Positions 26,397 to 35,830 of a DNA stretch of 64,000 bases are shown here, piece by piece (the stretch's first letter is position 1; every line of letters begins with the position of its first letter). This DNA comes from Planctomycetota bacterium. GTDB taxonomy: Bacteria > Planctomycetota > Phycisphaerae > Phycisphaerales > SM1A02. Below the pieces are notes generated by a model, which was not told the origin of the DNA, did no database searches, and worked only from the letters and a program-made list of their open reading frames with translations. Where the stretch lies: positions 1-64,000 of the forward strand of contig JACZRS010000005.1 in NCBI GenBank assembly GCA_022574595.1, in the 5' to 3' direction. Both the position numbers and the translations under genes were made by a program.

Positions 26397-27323
26397 ATGC
26401 GAATTCTTCTTACAGGTCCTTCCGGCCAGGTCGGAAGCGAATTACTGCGAACCCTCGCTTTGTGCGGTGAGGTGATTGCTGTAGATCGCGCTCAACTGGA
26501 TCTGGAGGATCAATCAGCGATCGGGCGCATACTTCAAGAAATCAAACCCAACCTTGTTGTCAATGCTGCTGCTTATACAGATGTAGATGGCGCAGAGCAT
26601 GAATTTGAGCAGGCAGAATCGGTAAACGCAGTAGCACCCGGCATACTTGCCAAGGAAGCTAAAAAACTTGGCGCTGCATTTATTCATTACTCCACGGACT
26701 ATGTGTTTGATGGTTCAAAGGAAAGTCCTTATACCCCAGATGACCAGCCGAATCCGATCAACAACTACGGCCGATCCAAATTAGCGGGCGAAAAAGCGGT
26801 TGCTGCATCCAAGGCATCTTGGTTAATATTTCGCACAAGCTGGATTCATAGCTTGCAAGGCACGAACTTTGTCAGTTCTATATTAAGACAATCCAAGGTC
26901 AAGTCAGAAATTGAAGTAGCAGATGATCAAATCGGCAATCCAACTTGGAGCAGAGTTGTAGCAGAAACTACTGCGGAGATTATCAGGCATTCTCTAACAC
27001 AAACAAATGGCAATTGGAATTTCTCGTCAAACGAGGGCATCTACCACCTTGTGTGTGAAGGCTCTGCTAGCTGGTTTGATTTCGCTAAGCGGATTGTTGA
27101 GCTTGCAGGCCCACAGCCTGGACCAACAGTTATTCCAATTGATTCGCAAGAGCATTTTAATGTAGCGAACCGACCCAGGTACTCTGCACTGAGCTGCTAT
27201 AAAACTACAAGCACGTTTAATGTTGTTCTGCCTAACTGGGAAGTAGCCCTTGAAAAATCGCTAGAAGTTGGGCAACTGCTAACAGGTTCACCAACTGCAT
27301 ACCGAACAAGAGAAGCTTCATGA
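26397..27323 (+). CDS. rfbD: dTDP-4-dehydrorhamnose reductase
   Basis: 308 residues, usual length. N-terminal Rossmann GPSGQVGSELL, then LVVNAAAYTDVDGAE, STDYVFDGSKESPYTPDD and the catalytic YGRSKLAGE (Y-x3-K), all characteristic of RmlD/RfbD. It reduces dTDP-4-dehydro-L-rhamnose with NAD(P)H in the last step of dTDP-rhamnose synthesis. The other rml genes are not in the window. Ends in a basic tail. Confidence 0.93.
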   Translation: MRILLTGPSGQVGSELLRTLALCGEVIAVDRAQLDLEDQSAIGRILQEIKPNLVVNAAAYTDVDGAEHEFEQAESVNAVAPGILAKEAKKLGAAFIHYSTDYVFDGSKESPYTPDDQPNPINNYGRSKLAGEKAVAASKASWLIFRTSWIHSLQGTNFVSSILRQSKVKSEIEVADDQIGNPTWSRVVAETTAEIIRHSLTQTNGNWNFSSNEGIYHLVCEGSASWFDFAKRIVELAGPQPGPTVIPIDSQEHFNVANRPRYSALSCYKTTSTFNVVLPNWEVALEKSLEVGQLLTGSPTAYRTREAS

Positions 27324-27391
27324 TTCTCTTTGGATGCTCATAATAACGTCCATCTTCAAAGAACCAAGTCGTCGTGCACAACTAACATTAT

Positions 27392-27787
27392 TCAAAACGG
27401 CGAATCAAATGCAGCTTCATAATGCTTAATCTGTGGCTCTTCACCATCTGGCCACACAATTGCAATTGCATCAAAACGAAATGGTCGTCCACTAAATTCT
27501 TTGCGTTTACCTAGCCGTGAAGCAAAACGAGCAAGGTTGAATTGTTTTTTTCTATTGATACTGGATTCTGGCGCAGGTTCACTGCTGGATCTTGTTTTAA
27601 CTTCGACAATTACTATTGTTACTCTATCAGGATCGATTGCGATCAGATCCGCTTCATCTTTGCCGATTTTGTAATTTTGGTGCAGCAATTTGTAGCCCTG
27701 TTTTTTCAGCCACAGAGCCGCAAATCTCTCGCCTTTCTCGCCGAGAGATTCTTTATTGTTTGCAAAGAGTGCAAGTAGTCGTTTCAT
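27392..27787 (-). CDS. yraN: YraN/UPF0102 family endonuclease-like protein
   Basis: 131 residues. The core GEKGERFAALWLKKQGYKLL, HQNYKIGKDEADLIAID and IVIVEVKTRSS matches the UPF0102 pattern (N-x-R-x5-GE-x-DLI...VEVKxR), a Holliday-junction-resolvase-like PD-(D/E)xK fold. The usual G-E before DLI is replaced by E-A here. Its ATG overlaps the stop of the parvulin gene by 4 nt, so they are co-translated. Confidence 0.9.
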   Translation of the reverse strand: MKRLLALFANNKESLGEKGERFAALWLKKQGYKLLHQNYKIGKDEADLIAIDPDRVTIVIVEVKTRSSSEPAPESSINRKKQFNLARFASRLGKRKEFSGRPFRFDAIAIVWPDGEEPQIKHYEAAFDSPF

Positions 27788-29106
27788 TTGGCGTATCGTT
27801 GTAGAGCGATGGAAACTAATCGCCTTCTCATATCATCCAGCTCGTCAAAAATTCCATCTTCAAACAAAGAACGGATGTATTTTTCCGTTTCCGCATCAGT
27901 TCTGAACGTTTGAAGAGAATCGGCTATTTCTTGCTGCACATCATGGTCATAAAGGCTACGTCCCTTTGGTCGCAGCACTTTCTTTACATGAAGCCACATC
28001 GTTGTAGTTTCAAATTCTATTGGGTCAGTTGTATCTCCCTGACCAAGTCCCTTAAGTTTCTCTTTGTAGAGGTCTCCAACAGCTATTTCGGCAATGCCTC
28101 CCTCACCCATTTCAAAGGTATCCCAATCTCCATCTTTGAGTTCTTTTAGATCGTGCGCAATATCTGTAAAATCATCACCAGCTTCAAGCCGCTTCTTCAC
28201 CTGCTGAATCTTCTGAGCTTCATTCTCATTATTTAGGCGGATCTTAGAGAGTGTGACCCTGGCGGGCGGATTGAATTCATCGTAACGGGCTTTATATGCC
28301 TGCTCGATATCCCTCCAGGATACGATCACTCGGGGTTCAATTTTCTGGCGTTGCAATTGATAAAGGAGGATTTGATCTCGATCTAAATTAAAATGCCTTT
28401 CCAGGCTCTCTGCGCCACTTTCATTGTGTACTCTATCTTCTGCTGCATAGCGACCACTGGAGCTTGTTTGTCTATCAAACTCTTCTTCGCGATTTTTTAG
28501 AAAAGCAAGCAAGCCTAATTGTTGTTGCTCTGATAGTGATGATTCAGCATCTGCGAGAATTAACTCGTTTTTCACAACACGCCCAAGGCGAAGGCTTATG
28601 ATTTCTTCGAATTCTTTAATACGCGCCTGGCCGGTTTTCTTTGCTGCTACTTCTATAAGATGATCTTCAAGGTAACTGAGGAAATCATCTGCATAGATAG
28701 GCCGACCGTTTACCTGCCCAACAAAGCTATCAACTACAATTCGGTCCCCTGGTTTTTCCAGACGAAGAGCAGGCCTTTCTTGAAAATTTTCATCCGATTC
28801 TGGTGAAGCCTTTGTAACTTTTGATCCGGCAGTTGGTGATTTTGGCGAAGAGGAAGCTGGTTGTTCAGGATCAGGTGTAGTAGGTTCTACGTAACCCAGA
28901 GTATCCGCCTTCGGAGCAATGGTTTCTTGAGAAGTTCTTGCTTTTACCTGCTGCCTTTCACTAGCTTGCTCAGCGCTTGAGAATTCTGCCAAACTTACAA
29001 TGCGAACTGAGGAGCCGAAGTCTGAACCTTCAGAACATCCAATACTGCCCAATAAGAGGATCATTAGAGCTAAACAGGATTTGACTTGATATTGCCTATT
29101 GACCAT
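27784..29106 (-). CDS. Parvulin-type peptidyl-prolyl isomerase, probable lipoprotein
   Basis: 440 residues, ATG 29106 with GGAGGG upstream. N-terminus SCLALMILLLGSIGCSEGS fits a lipobox (Cys about 24), so probably exported and lipid-anchored. A Ser/Thr/Pro-rich linker follows (to about 110), then a helical SurA-N-like region with VGQVNGRPIYADDFL and a PpiC-type domain (about 270-375: RVTLSKIRLNNENEAQKIQQ...LEAGDDFTDIAHDL...GDWDTF...GLGQGDTTDPIEF). Such proteins help fold outer-membrane or periplasmic proteins. Upstream of yraN in one operon. Confidence 0.85.
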   Translation of the reverse strand: MVNRQYQVKSCLALMILLLGSIGCSEGSDFGSSVRIVSLAEFSSAEQASERQQVKARTSQETIAPKADTLGYVEPTTPDPEQPASSSPKSPTAGSKVTKASPESDENFQERPALRLEKPGDRIVVDSFVGQVNGRPIYADDFLSYLEDHLIEVAAKKTGQARIKEFEEIISLRLGRVVKNELILADAESSLSEQQQLGLLAFLKNREEEFDRQTSSSGRYAAEDRVHNESGAESLERHFNLDRDQILLYQLQRQKIEPRVIVSWRDIEQAYKARYDEFNPPARVTLSKIRLNNENEAQKIQQVKKRLEAGDDFTDIAHDLKELKDGDWDTFEMGEGGIAEIAVGDLYKEKLKGLGQGDTTDPIEFETTTMWLHVKKVLRPKGRSLYDHDVQQEIADSLQTFRTDAETEKYIRSLFEDGIFDELDDMRRRLVSIALQRYAK

Positions 29107-29212
29107 GGGTTTACCCTCCGCTGCGACTGAGTGAAAGATGCTGCCTCGATTGTATCATGCTAAGAGGTTATACTCCTAATTCAGTAAATATCGAATATAA
29201 AGCAGGAATACC

Positions 29213-29677
29213 ATGACCCAAGACGACTCTGCTCCAAAGCTGCAAATTGACTCTGATTGGAAGGCCCAGGCCCAGGCTGAGAAAGCTAAGCTCCTGGAGC
29301 AGGAAAAGGCCAAGGCTGAGCAGCAGTCAGGTGAGGATGCTCAAAAGCCCGGCAAGCTACCTCAGGCTGATTTTAAGAGCTTGATGGGCGTTCTAGCATC
29401 CCAAGCGATTATGGGCCTGGGAGCTATGAACGATCCCAAGACAGGAAGAGTCGTAATTGACCTGGATGGGGCACGATTCAGTATTGATTTGCTGGGCGTG
29501 CTGGAAGAGAAGACCAAAGGCAACCTGAGCGATGAGCAGTCAAAGGAAATAACCCAGATCCTGGCGGAACTGCGAAGCAGATTCGTACAAATCACTCAGC
29601 TAGTGGCACAGCAGCAAGCTGGAGGTATGTCTGCTGAAGAACCAATTGGCGGTCCGGAAATACCATTAGAAGGCTAG
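29213..29677 (+). CDS. DUF1844 family protein
   Basis: 154 residues, ATG 29213 with AGGA upstream. Charged, Glu/Lys/Gln-rich N-terminus (to about 45), then the DUF1844 core FKSLMGVLASQAIMGLGAM, LDGARFSIDLLGVLEEKTKGNLSDEQ and EITQILAELRSRFVQIT. Cytoplasmic, helical, function unknown; common in planctomycetes and relatives. Confidence 0.9.
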   Translation: MTQDDSAPKLQIDSDWKAQAQAEKAKLLEQEKAKAEQQSGEDAQKPGKLPQADFKSLMGVLASQAIMGLGAMNDPKTGRVVIDLDGARFSIDLLGVLEEKTKGNLSDEQSKEITQILAELRSRFVQITQLVAQQQAGGMSAEEPIGGPEIPLEG

Positions 29678-29794
29678 CTATATCACATCAGATTGTAGTA
29701 TCGTTTATACTTGCATCGCTTTTAGGAAATGTGAAAGCGTGCTGTGCGCAATCTATTAGTAATCATCAAAGGTAATAGAGATTGAGATATAGTT

Positions 29795-30577
29795 GTGACT
29801 GAATTCCATCAGGGCTTCGTTGAACGACATTATTTTCTGCTTAGGCGATTACATTCGCTGAGCGGTATATTTCCTATTGGATTGTTTTTGCTGCTTCACC
29901 TGACGACTAACTCGTCAATAGTGTGGGGTTCATGGTTAAACCAAGCTAAGCATGGACACGCTGGAGTGGAAACTTTTCAGCACGAGGTTGAATACATCAA
30001 CAATTTACCTGCGCTGATACTAATGGAATGGGGATTACTATTCTTACCATTGATATTCCACGCAGTTCTTGGCATGTACTTCGCTTCGACTGGCAAAACC
30101 AATGTGGAGCGATATCCATATCAAAAAAATTGGCGATACACACTCCAGAGAGTCAGTGGATATGTAGGTGTCATTTTTATCGTAATGCATATTCTCTCGC
30201 TAAGGTTCCAGATCAGCTTTGGCGGTTTAATGCCTTCGTTTGAACTTCATGCTGCTTCATCATCAACGGCTGAGCATTTTCAAAATGGTGCTTGGGGCGC
30301 ATTTGCATCAGTTTTTTACATGGTGTGTGTTCTTGGACTTGTCTTTCATTTTGCAAATGGTTTATGGACTGCGGGAATTACCTGGGGATTGACTGTATCA
30401 GTTCAAGCCCAGAAACGCTGGGGATATATATGTGCATCTCTTGGCTTCGGGCTTGCAGGAGCAACAGTCATGGCTGTCCTGGGGTTTTCCATGCTAGACA
30501 TTCAAGATGCACAAAAAGTTGAACAAGCAATTCACTCAGGCGAGGTTGCAAGCCAATTAGTGGATGGAGCAAACTAA
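29795..30577 (+). CDS. sdhC: Succinate dehydrogenase cytochrome b558 subunit
   Basis: 260 residues from GTG 29795. Five membrane segments and several membrane histidines suited to two b-type hemes: RLHSLSGIFPIGLFLLLHL, LIFHAVLGMYFA, IFIVMHILSL and GLVFHFANGLW. This is the single-subunit cytochrome b558 form of complex II (as in Bacillus and many anaerobes), which needs no SdhD. Its stop is immediately followed by the sdhA ATG. Confidence 0.93.
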   Translation: MTEFHQGFVERHYFLLRRLHSLSGIFPIGLFLLLHLTTNSSIVWGSWLNQAKHGHAGVETFQHEVEYINNLPALILMEWGLLFLPLIFHAVLGMYFASTGKTNVERYPYQKNWRYTLQRVSGYVGVIFIVMHILSLRFQISFGGLMPSFELHAASSSTAEHFQNGAWGAFASVFYMVCVLGLVFHFANGLWTAGITWGLTVSVQAQKRWGYICASLGFGLAGATVMAVLGFSMLDIQDAQKVEQAIHSGEVASQLVDGAN

Positions 30578-32479
30578 ATGCCCCAGAATCGTCGTGTTAT
30601 CGTTGTAGGAGGCGGACTTGCGGGATTGGCTGCTTCACTGCGCGTTGCAGAAGCAGGATTTGTAGTCGATTTATTCTCACTTGTGCCGGTAAAACGATCG
30701 CATAGCGTTTGCGCGCAAGGCGGTATTAACGCTTGCAATGAAGTTGCACGACAACAAGGCTATAGCGAATACGAGCATTTCGATGAAACAATTTATGGGG
30801 GGGATTTTCTGGCGCACCAACCTCCAGTATATGAGATGGCTCATTGGGCGCCTCGAATTATCGACTTGCTAGATAGAATGGGTGTTCCATTTAATAGAAC
30901 CGCTGAAGGACAGCGCGATCTTAGATTGTTTGGTGGATCTTTATATAAACGTACACATTTTGCAGGCGCAACCACCGGCCAACAACTTCTTTATGCACTT
31001 GATGAACAGGTTCGACGTTGGGAAACAGAGGACAAAGTTAATAAATACGAATACTGGGAATTCCTTGCGCCGGTTATTGACAATAATGGTTCTTGCAAAG
31101 GCATAGTTGCCCAGGATGTAAGAACCATGCAGATTCGTGCATTTAGAGCTGATGCGGTAGTGATGTGCACCGGCGGCTGCGGAATGATATTTGGCAAGAG
31201 CACAAATTCGGTTATGTGTACGGGCGCTGCTGCGAGTCGCTGCTATCAAGCTGGTGCTTGGTACGCAAACGGTGAGTTTATTCAAGTTCATCCGACTGCG
31301 ATACCGGGTGCGGATAAACTGCGCTTAATGTCTGAATCGGCGCGCGGCGAGGGTGGTCGCTTATGGGTGCCACGCACTAAAGCGGATAAGCGAAAGCCCG
31401 GCGACATACCCGAAGCGGAACGCCTTTACTTCTTAGAAGAAAAATACCCCAAGTATGGAAACATAGTTCCCCGTGATATCGCAACTCGCGAAATCTTTGA
31501 TATTTGCGTTAACCAGGGGCTAGGTGTTGGCGGGGGGAATATGGTTTATCTCGACTTGACTCACATGGGTAGAGAGTATCTTGAGATGAAACTCGGTGGC
31601 ATCTTGGAAATATACCGCAAGTTTGCCGGTGAAGATCCCATTGAGGTTCCAATGAAGATTTTCCCAGGTGTTCACTACACCATGGGAGGACTTTGGACTC
31701 AGTACACGCCTAAAGATGATTTGCACGGCATCGAATCAGGCGCACCCAATTCAATGATGACCAACATCAATGGTCTCTTTGCATTTGGGGAAGTCAACTA
31801 TCAATATCACGGGGCAAATCGTCTAGGCGCTAACGCTCTGCTTTCGTGCATTTTCGATGGCCTATTTTGCGGGGCGGGCGTTAATAGTTACGTATCCAGC
31901 CACTTGTATGAATCGGCGACTGATTTAGATCAGCGAATCTTCGATGAACCAGTTGCAATCGAACAAGCCAAGATCGATCGGCTTGTTAGTGCAAGCGGAG
32001 ATGAGAATCCTTACCAAATTGGTATAGAGCTTGGCGTTGTTATGACCAAAGGCAACACGGTCGTTAAATCTGCTGTACCATTAGAAGAAGCCCTTAATAA
32101 TGTGCAATCTCTTCAAGAGCGATATACCAACCTTGGCCTTGCGGACACGGCAATGTGGACAAATCAGAATCTTGCATACGCACGAGCATTAGGAGATATG
32201 CTCAAGCTTGCAGAAGTTCTCGTTCAAGGAAGTATCAATCGCAAAGAATCGCGCGGCGCGCATTATCGAACTGATTATCCCAAGCGAAATGATGACGATT
32301 ACTTAAAGACTACTGTTGCAAGTTTTGATATAGATTCGCAGCGACCTCAAATGCGCTTTGAAGCAGTTGAGATAGGTTTAGTCCCGCCGCGCGAAAGAAC
32401 CTACGGCATGGTTCAGCAAGAAAATAAGGGTGAAGATCAAAAGGCAAGTAATCCTAATGCCGCAACAGCTACATCGTAA
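30578..32479 (+). CDS. sdhA: Succinate dehydrogenase/fumarate reductase flavoprotein
   Basis: 633 residues. FAD Rossmann VVGGGLAGLAASLRVAEAG at the start; the covalent FAD His in RSHSVCAQGGINA; substrate residues in FIQVHPTAIPGADKLRLMSESARGEGG and RLGANALLSCIFDG. Oxidises succinate (or reduces fumarate) at the membrane together with SdhC and SdhB. Zero-nt spacing from sdhC. Unusually, sdhB does not follow: two minus-strand genes lie between. Confidence 0.96.
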   Translation: MPQNRRVIVVGGGLAGLAASLRVAEAGFVVDLFSLVPVKRSHSVCAQGGINACNEVARQQGYSEYEHFDETIYGGDFLAHQPPVYEMAHWAPRIIDLLDRMGVPFNRTAEGQRDLRLFGGSLYKRTHFAGATTGQQLLYALDEQVRRWETEDKVNKYEYWEFLAPVIDNNGSCKGIVAQDVRTMQIRAFRADAVVMCTGGCGMIFGKSTNSVMCTGAAASRCYQAGAWYANGEFIQVHPTAIPGADKLRLMSESARGEGGRLWVPRTKADKRKPGDIPEAERLYFLEEKYPKYGNIVPRDIATREIFDICVNQGLGVGGGNMVYLDLTHMGREYLEMKLGGILEIYRKFAGEDPIEVPMKIFPGVHYTMGGLWTQYTPKDDLHGIESGAPNSMMTNINGLFAFGEVNYQYHGANRLGANALLSCIFDGLFCGAGVNSYVSSHLYESATDLDQRIFDEPVAIEQAKIDRLVSASGDENPYQIGIELGVVMTKGNTVVKSAVPLEEALNNVQSLQERYTNLGLADTAMWTNQNLAYARALGDMLKLAEVLVQGSINRKESRGAHYRTDYPKRNDDDYLKTTVASFDIDSQRPQMRFEAVEIGLVPPRERTYGMVQQENKGEDQKASNPNAATATS

Positions 32480-32480
32480 A

Positions 32481-33878
32481 TTACGACTTAAATACAGGCA
32501 AATACAGCGTAGCAATACTTAAACCAAGCTGAATTGCACTTAGCAAAGCTGGACCAACCCACCAATTGCGATTTCTGATTGCTGTCTGCGTTTGGCTCTG
32601 CGTAGAAAAAGTCATCGCAGCCATCCATGCAAGTGATATTAAAATGATTGGTTCACAGTATCTCTGCCAAGCTTGTGAATTTGCGCTTTGAGCAATCGCC
32701 CAGCCAAGTAGTGCCAAAAGCAAAATTGCTGCCTGTCTTGATCTACCGCAATTTCGCAGGGCACGCCATGCACTTAGTAATACAAAGCAGCCAATTGCCG
32801 CTAATGGTGGAAAGACTATCGATCTACCTGCAACATCAGGCATGTATTCGACAAGAGTCCAGATTGAGCCCCCCCACCGACCAGCGTCAAAATCATGGCT
32901 CGTTGGGATAATTACCGCTATTACTATACCTAAACAAATTGCAATCCACCCCGATCTACCTATTAACAATTCTTTGCTGCCAGCTCCAATAAGAATCGGT
33001 AAGAAGAAAATTCCGAACGCGCCAAACAAAGACAAAATTAGCGGAAAAGTAGCAAGGTTAAATCCTGCGTTGTGTCTTTGAGCATAGTGTGAAGGCGTTA
33101 AGCCTCCCCATAAATAAACTAACACTCCAAGAATCGCCAAGGGGAGCATAAGCACAATTGCAGTAAAGGCGACTTGTGGCAAACGCCATTTTAATTGCTC
33201 AGCATCTTGCAGCACTTTAGGCGCAAATCTGTTTGCGCCACTTGTAAGTAATGCCACTAATACAACAGGCGCTATAACCCAAATATGGATCTGTCTTATG
33301 TACACAGCAACTGCTGAAAATAATCCCCACTTTACAATTCGATTTGCAGAAGCTCCTACAAATACACTACCTCCTAGCGCTAACACAACAAATAGCAATC
33401 CCGCATTGTCTGTAGTTAACCAAATTGCTGCCCCTAAAAAATAAGATGAGAAAAGTATTGGCAAGGTTAATAGCGCAGCTGGCCATGGACCAGTTAGTCT
33501 TGCTGAGTACCTCCATACAACCAGGATTAGCACCAGGCTGAAAATGCTGCTGGCAAACTGCAATATCACAAGGTCTTGCGATACAAAGCGCGCAACAAAT
33601 GACATGATCAAGTGATAACCCGGCGAAGTTGCTGATGAATAATCTACGATGTCAACATCGGGCCACTGCTCAGCCATTTTTGCAATTACATGTTCATGGT
33701 GCTTTCGCTGATCACCTAATTCACTTGTCGCGTAACCTGAATCAGCAATCGCTTCGCCGAGCTTGCCTTGGCTGTTAAATACAATCGGCCAAACTAGTAT
33801 TGCGAAAGCTATTGATAAGAAAGCAACTGCACCGATGGTACTTCTCTTTGATGATGTTGTTTGGTTACTACAGTTCAT
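32481..33878 (-). CDS. Polytopic membrane protein, GT-C glycosyltransferase-like
   Basis: 465 residues with about 10-12 hydrophobic segments. After the first helix comes a periplasmic loop with EHVIAKMAEQWPDVDIVDYSSATSPGYHLIMSF, then FLGAAIWLTTDNAGLLFV. An acidic first loop followed by membrane helices and a TTDN phrase recalls lipid-linked-sugar GT-C enzymes (ALG10/ArnT type), but I cannot fix the family. Convergent with sdhA, with a gap of one nt. Confidence 0.7.
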   Translation of the reverse strand: MNCSNQTTSSKRSTIGAVAFLSIAFAILVWPIVFNSQGKLGEAIADSGYATSELGDQRKHHEHVIAKMAEQWPDVDIVDYSSATSPGYHLIMSFVARFVSQDLVILQFASSIFSLVLILVVWRYSARLTGPWPAALLTLPILFSSYFLGAAIWLTTDNAGLLFVVLALGGSVFVGASANRIVKWGLFSAVAVYIRQIHIWVIAPVVLVALLTSGANRFAPKVLQDAEQLKWRLPQVAFTAIVLMLPLAILGVLVYLWGGLTPSHYAQRHNAGFNLATFPLILSLFGAFGIFFLPILIGAGSKELLIGRSGWIAICLGIVIAVIIPTSHDFDAGRWGGSIWTLVEYMPDVAGRSIVFPPLAAIGCFVLLSAWRALRNCGRSRQAAILLLALLGWAIAQSANSQAWQRYCEPIILISLAWMAAMTFSTQSQTQTAIRNRNWWVGPALLSAIQLGLSIATLYLPVFKS

Positions 33879-33891
33879 TTAGCTAAGCAGG

Positions 33892-34821
33892 TTAATCCAC
33901 ACCTGCTACGAAAAGTGTTTCTAAGATGCTTTGCACTGGCTGCACATATAGGGTCACGATTATCCCAACTATAAAAAGGATAATTGAAGCTATTACAGTC
34001 TTATCTTGTCTTAGCACAGATAAAGGATTATCCGATGTACCGGTATTTGCTCCACGATAAAAACGGTGAATCACAATTAACACCAAAGGCGTTAGTAGCG
34101 CAAAACCGATCGAACTGACTCCGAACAGGTCCCGTGCGTGTTCAGATAATGCGTACATCAAATAGGCTACCACGGCTAAGACTGCGCTCACACCTAGCAG
34201 CCAATTTAATTCGATTAGGCTGTCATAACCCGCTCTAGGTATCCAAGCGCTATTACTATCTTTCTTTGCGGAACTGATATCACATAACCGTTTAACAAAC
34301 CCGAGGTATAGGCACAAGAAAAACACGCAAGCAAGAAGCCAAATTGACATTTGAACTTTAATAGCTGCAGCACCTGCTGCTGAGCGTAAACCAAAACCAA
34401 TAGCAATGGTTACTACATCAACAAACAAGATGTGCTTTAGGAATACGTTATAGCAAGCTTGTAATAGACCATAGGAAATGAGAATCACAACTAAGTATTT
34501 ATTTACTAATAAGCCGATGGCGATCCCACTTGTCGCACACAATGCTGCAATAATCAGTGCCTGGTTGGATGAAATAACACCACTGGCAACGGGTCTATTT
34601 CGCTTGATCGGATGGGTGCGATCGCTAGCAGCATCGGCAACATCGTTTAATGCATAAAACCCCGAAGATAGCAAACAAAAAGCACAAAATGCTGCTGCGG
34701 TGTGGAGGATTGCATTGGGTTCACGCAGAGATTCGCTGAAAATGATTGCGGGCAAAACAAATATGTTTTTGACCCAATCACCGGGCCGCATCAAGCGGAT
34801 TGCATTTGCTAATAAACCCAT
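33892..34821 (-). CDS. UbiA-family prenyltransferase, DPPR synthase-like
   Basis: 309 residues from ATG 34821; a TTG at 34836 extends the frame but lacks support. The Mg-diphosphate motif N-D-x-x-D (FYALNDVADAASDRTHPIKRNRPVASG) and the second region (FLKHILFVDVVTIAIGFGLRSAAGA) match UbiA members that transfer phosphoribose to decaprenyl phosphate or make similar polyprenyl products. Eight to nine membrane helices. The opening LMRPGDWVKNIFVLPAIIFS is typical of that subgroup. Likely co-transcribed with the downstream GT-C-like gene, so both may build a lipid-linked sugar. Confidence 0.85.
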   Translation of the reverse strand: MGLLANAIRLMRPGDWVKNIFVLPAIIFSESLREPNAILHTAAAFCAFCLLSSGFYALNDVADAASDRTHPIKRNRPVASGVISSNQALIIAALCATSGIAIGLLVNKYLVVILISYGLLQACYNVFLKHILFVDVVTIAIGFGLRSAAGAAAIKVQMSIWLLACVFFLCLYLGFVKRLCDISSAKKDSNSAWIPRAGYDSLIELNWLLGVSAVLAVVAYLMYALSEHARDLFGVSSIGFALLTPLVLIVIHRFYRGANTGTSDNPLSVLRQDKTVIASIILFIVGIIVTLYVQPVQSILETLFVAGVD

Positions 34822-34972
34822 ATTTTTCGCTTCCAATTGGTCCGGCTGAGATTTGATTATCGGCTACTGTCATGCAGCTTGCCCAACAGGTTACTTCTGG
34901 AACTAATCACAACCTTAAAAAATGAGTATGATGGCGTGATATAAGCTATTAAGTCGATACCTCACCGTCCTT

Positions 34973-35770
34973 ATGGTCGCAGATACGTCAATTCGAACAG
35001 TCAGGTTCAGAATCCGTAGGCAGGATGCGCCCGATGGCCCACCACGCTGGGAGCTGTTTGACGTGCCTGTAGCAACGGGCGCCAATGTGATTTCATGCCT
35101 TCAGTGGATCGCAGCCAACCCTACAACAGTAGATGGCAAGAAGACCACACCGATCATCTTTGATGCTGGATGCCTTGAGGAAGTTTGTGGTGCCTGCACA
35201 ATGGTAATAAATGGGAAAGTAAGGCAAAGCTGTAGCTGTTTAGTTGATGCTTATGCTCCACATGATGGTAATATTCTCACGTTAGAACCAATGACGAAGT
35301 TTCCTGTGGTACGTGATCTTATGGTCGATCGCGCGCGACTCTTTTCATCTCTAACACAAATAAAAGCTTGGATACCAATTGATGGAACATACGATCTTGG
35401 CCCCGGCCCACAAGATACACCCATGGGTCAACAGGTTCGATATAAGCTCAGCGAATGTATGAGCTGTGGCTGCTGCCTGGAGGCATGCCCTCAATATAAC
35501 ATTGAGCATGATGAGTCCAAATGGGAGACTGCGTTCATTGGCGCTCATGCGATTAGCCAAGCTAGATTGTTTAATGATCACTCAACAGGTAAAGTTCTAA
35601 GCGATGATCGGCTTGAGGCATTAATGGGTAAAGGCGGGGTGAGCGACTGTGGAAATGCCCAGAATTGTGTGGAAGTTTGCCCTAAGGATATTCCTCTAAC
35701 CGAATCAATAGCAGCAATCGGCAGAGCAATAACTGTTCATTCCATAAAGCGCTTTTTTAGCGGCACTTAG
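34973..35770 (+). CDS. sdhB: Succinate dehydrogenase/fumarate reductase iron-sulfur subunit
   Basis: 265 residues. [2Fe-2S] ligands C67, C72, C75 and C87 (CLEEVCGACTMVINGKVRQSC). The ferredoxin part has CMSCGCCLEACP (C162, C165, C168, C172) and, further on, NCVEVCPKDIPL for the other clusters. Completes complex II with SdhC and SdhA, 2.5 kb upstream on the same strand. No Shine-Dalgarno is evident before the ATG. Confidence 0.95.
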   Translation: MVADTSIRTVRFRIRRQDAPDGPPRWELFDVPVATGANVISCLQWIAANPTTVDGKKTTPIIFDAGCLEEVCGACTMVINGKVRQSCSCLVDAYAPHDGNILTLEPMTKFPVVRDLMVDRARLFSSLTQIKAWIPIDGTYDLGPGPQDTPMGQQVRYKLSECMSCGCCLEACPQYNIEHDESKWETAFIGAHAISQARLFNDHSTGKVLSDDRLEALMGKGGVSDCGNAQNCVEVCPKDIPLTESIAAIGRAITVHSIKRFFSGT

Positions 35771-35830
35771 CGCGGTTGTAAATGTTGTCCCAAGGGTGAT
35801 CCTCCTACAGCTTAGAAGCTTGCAGCTTTT

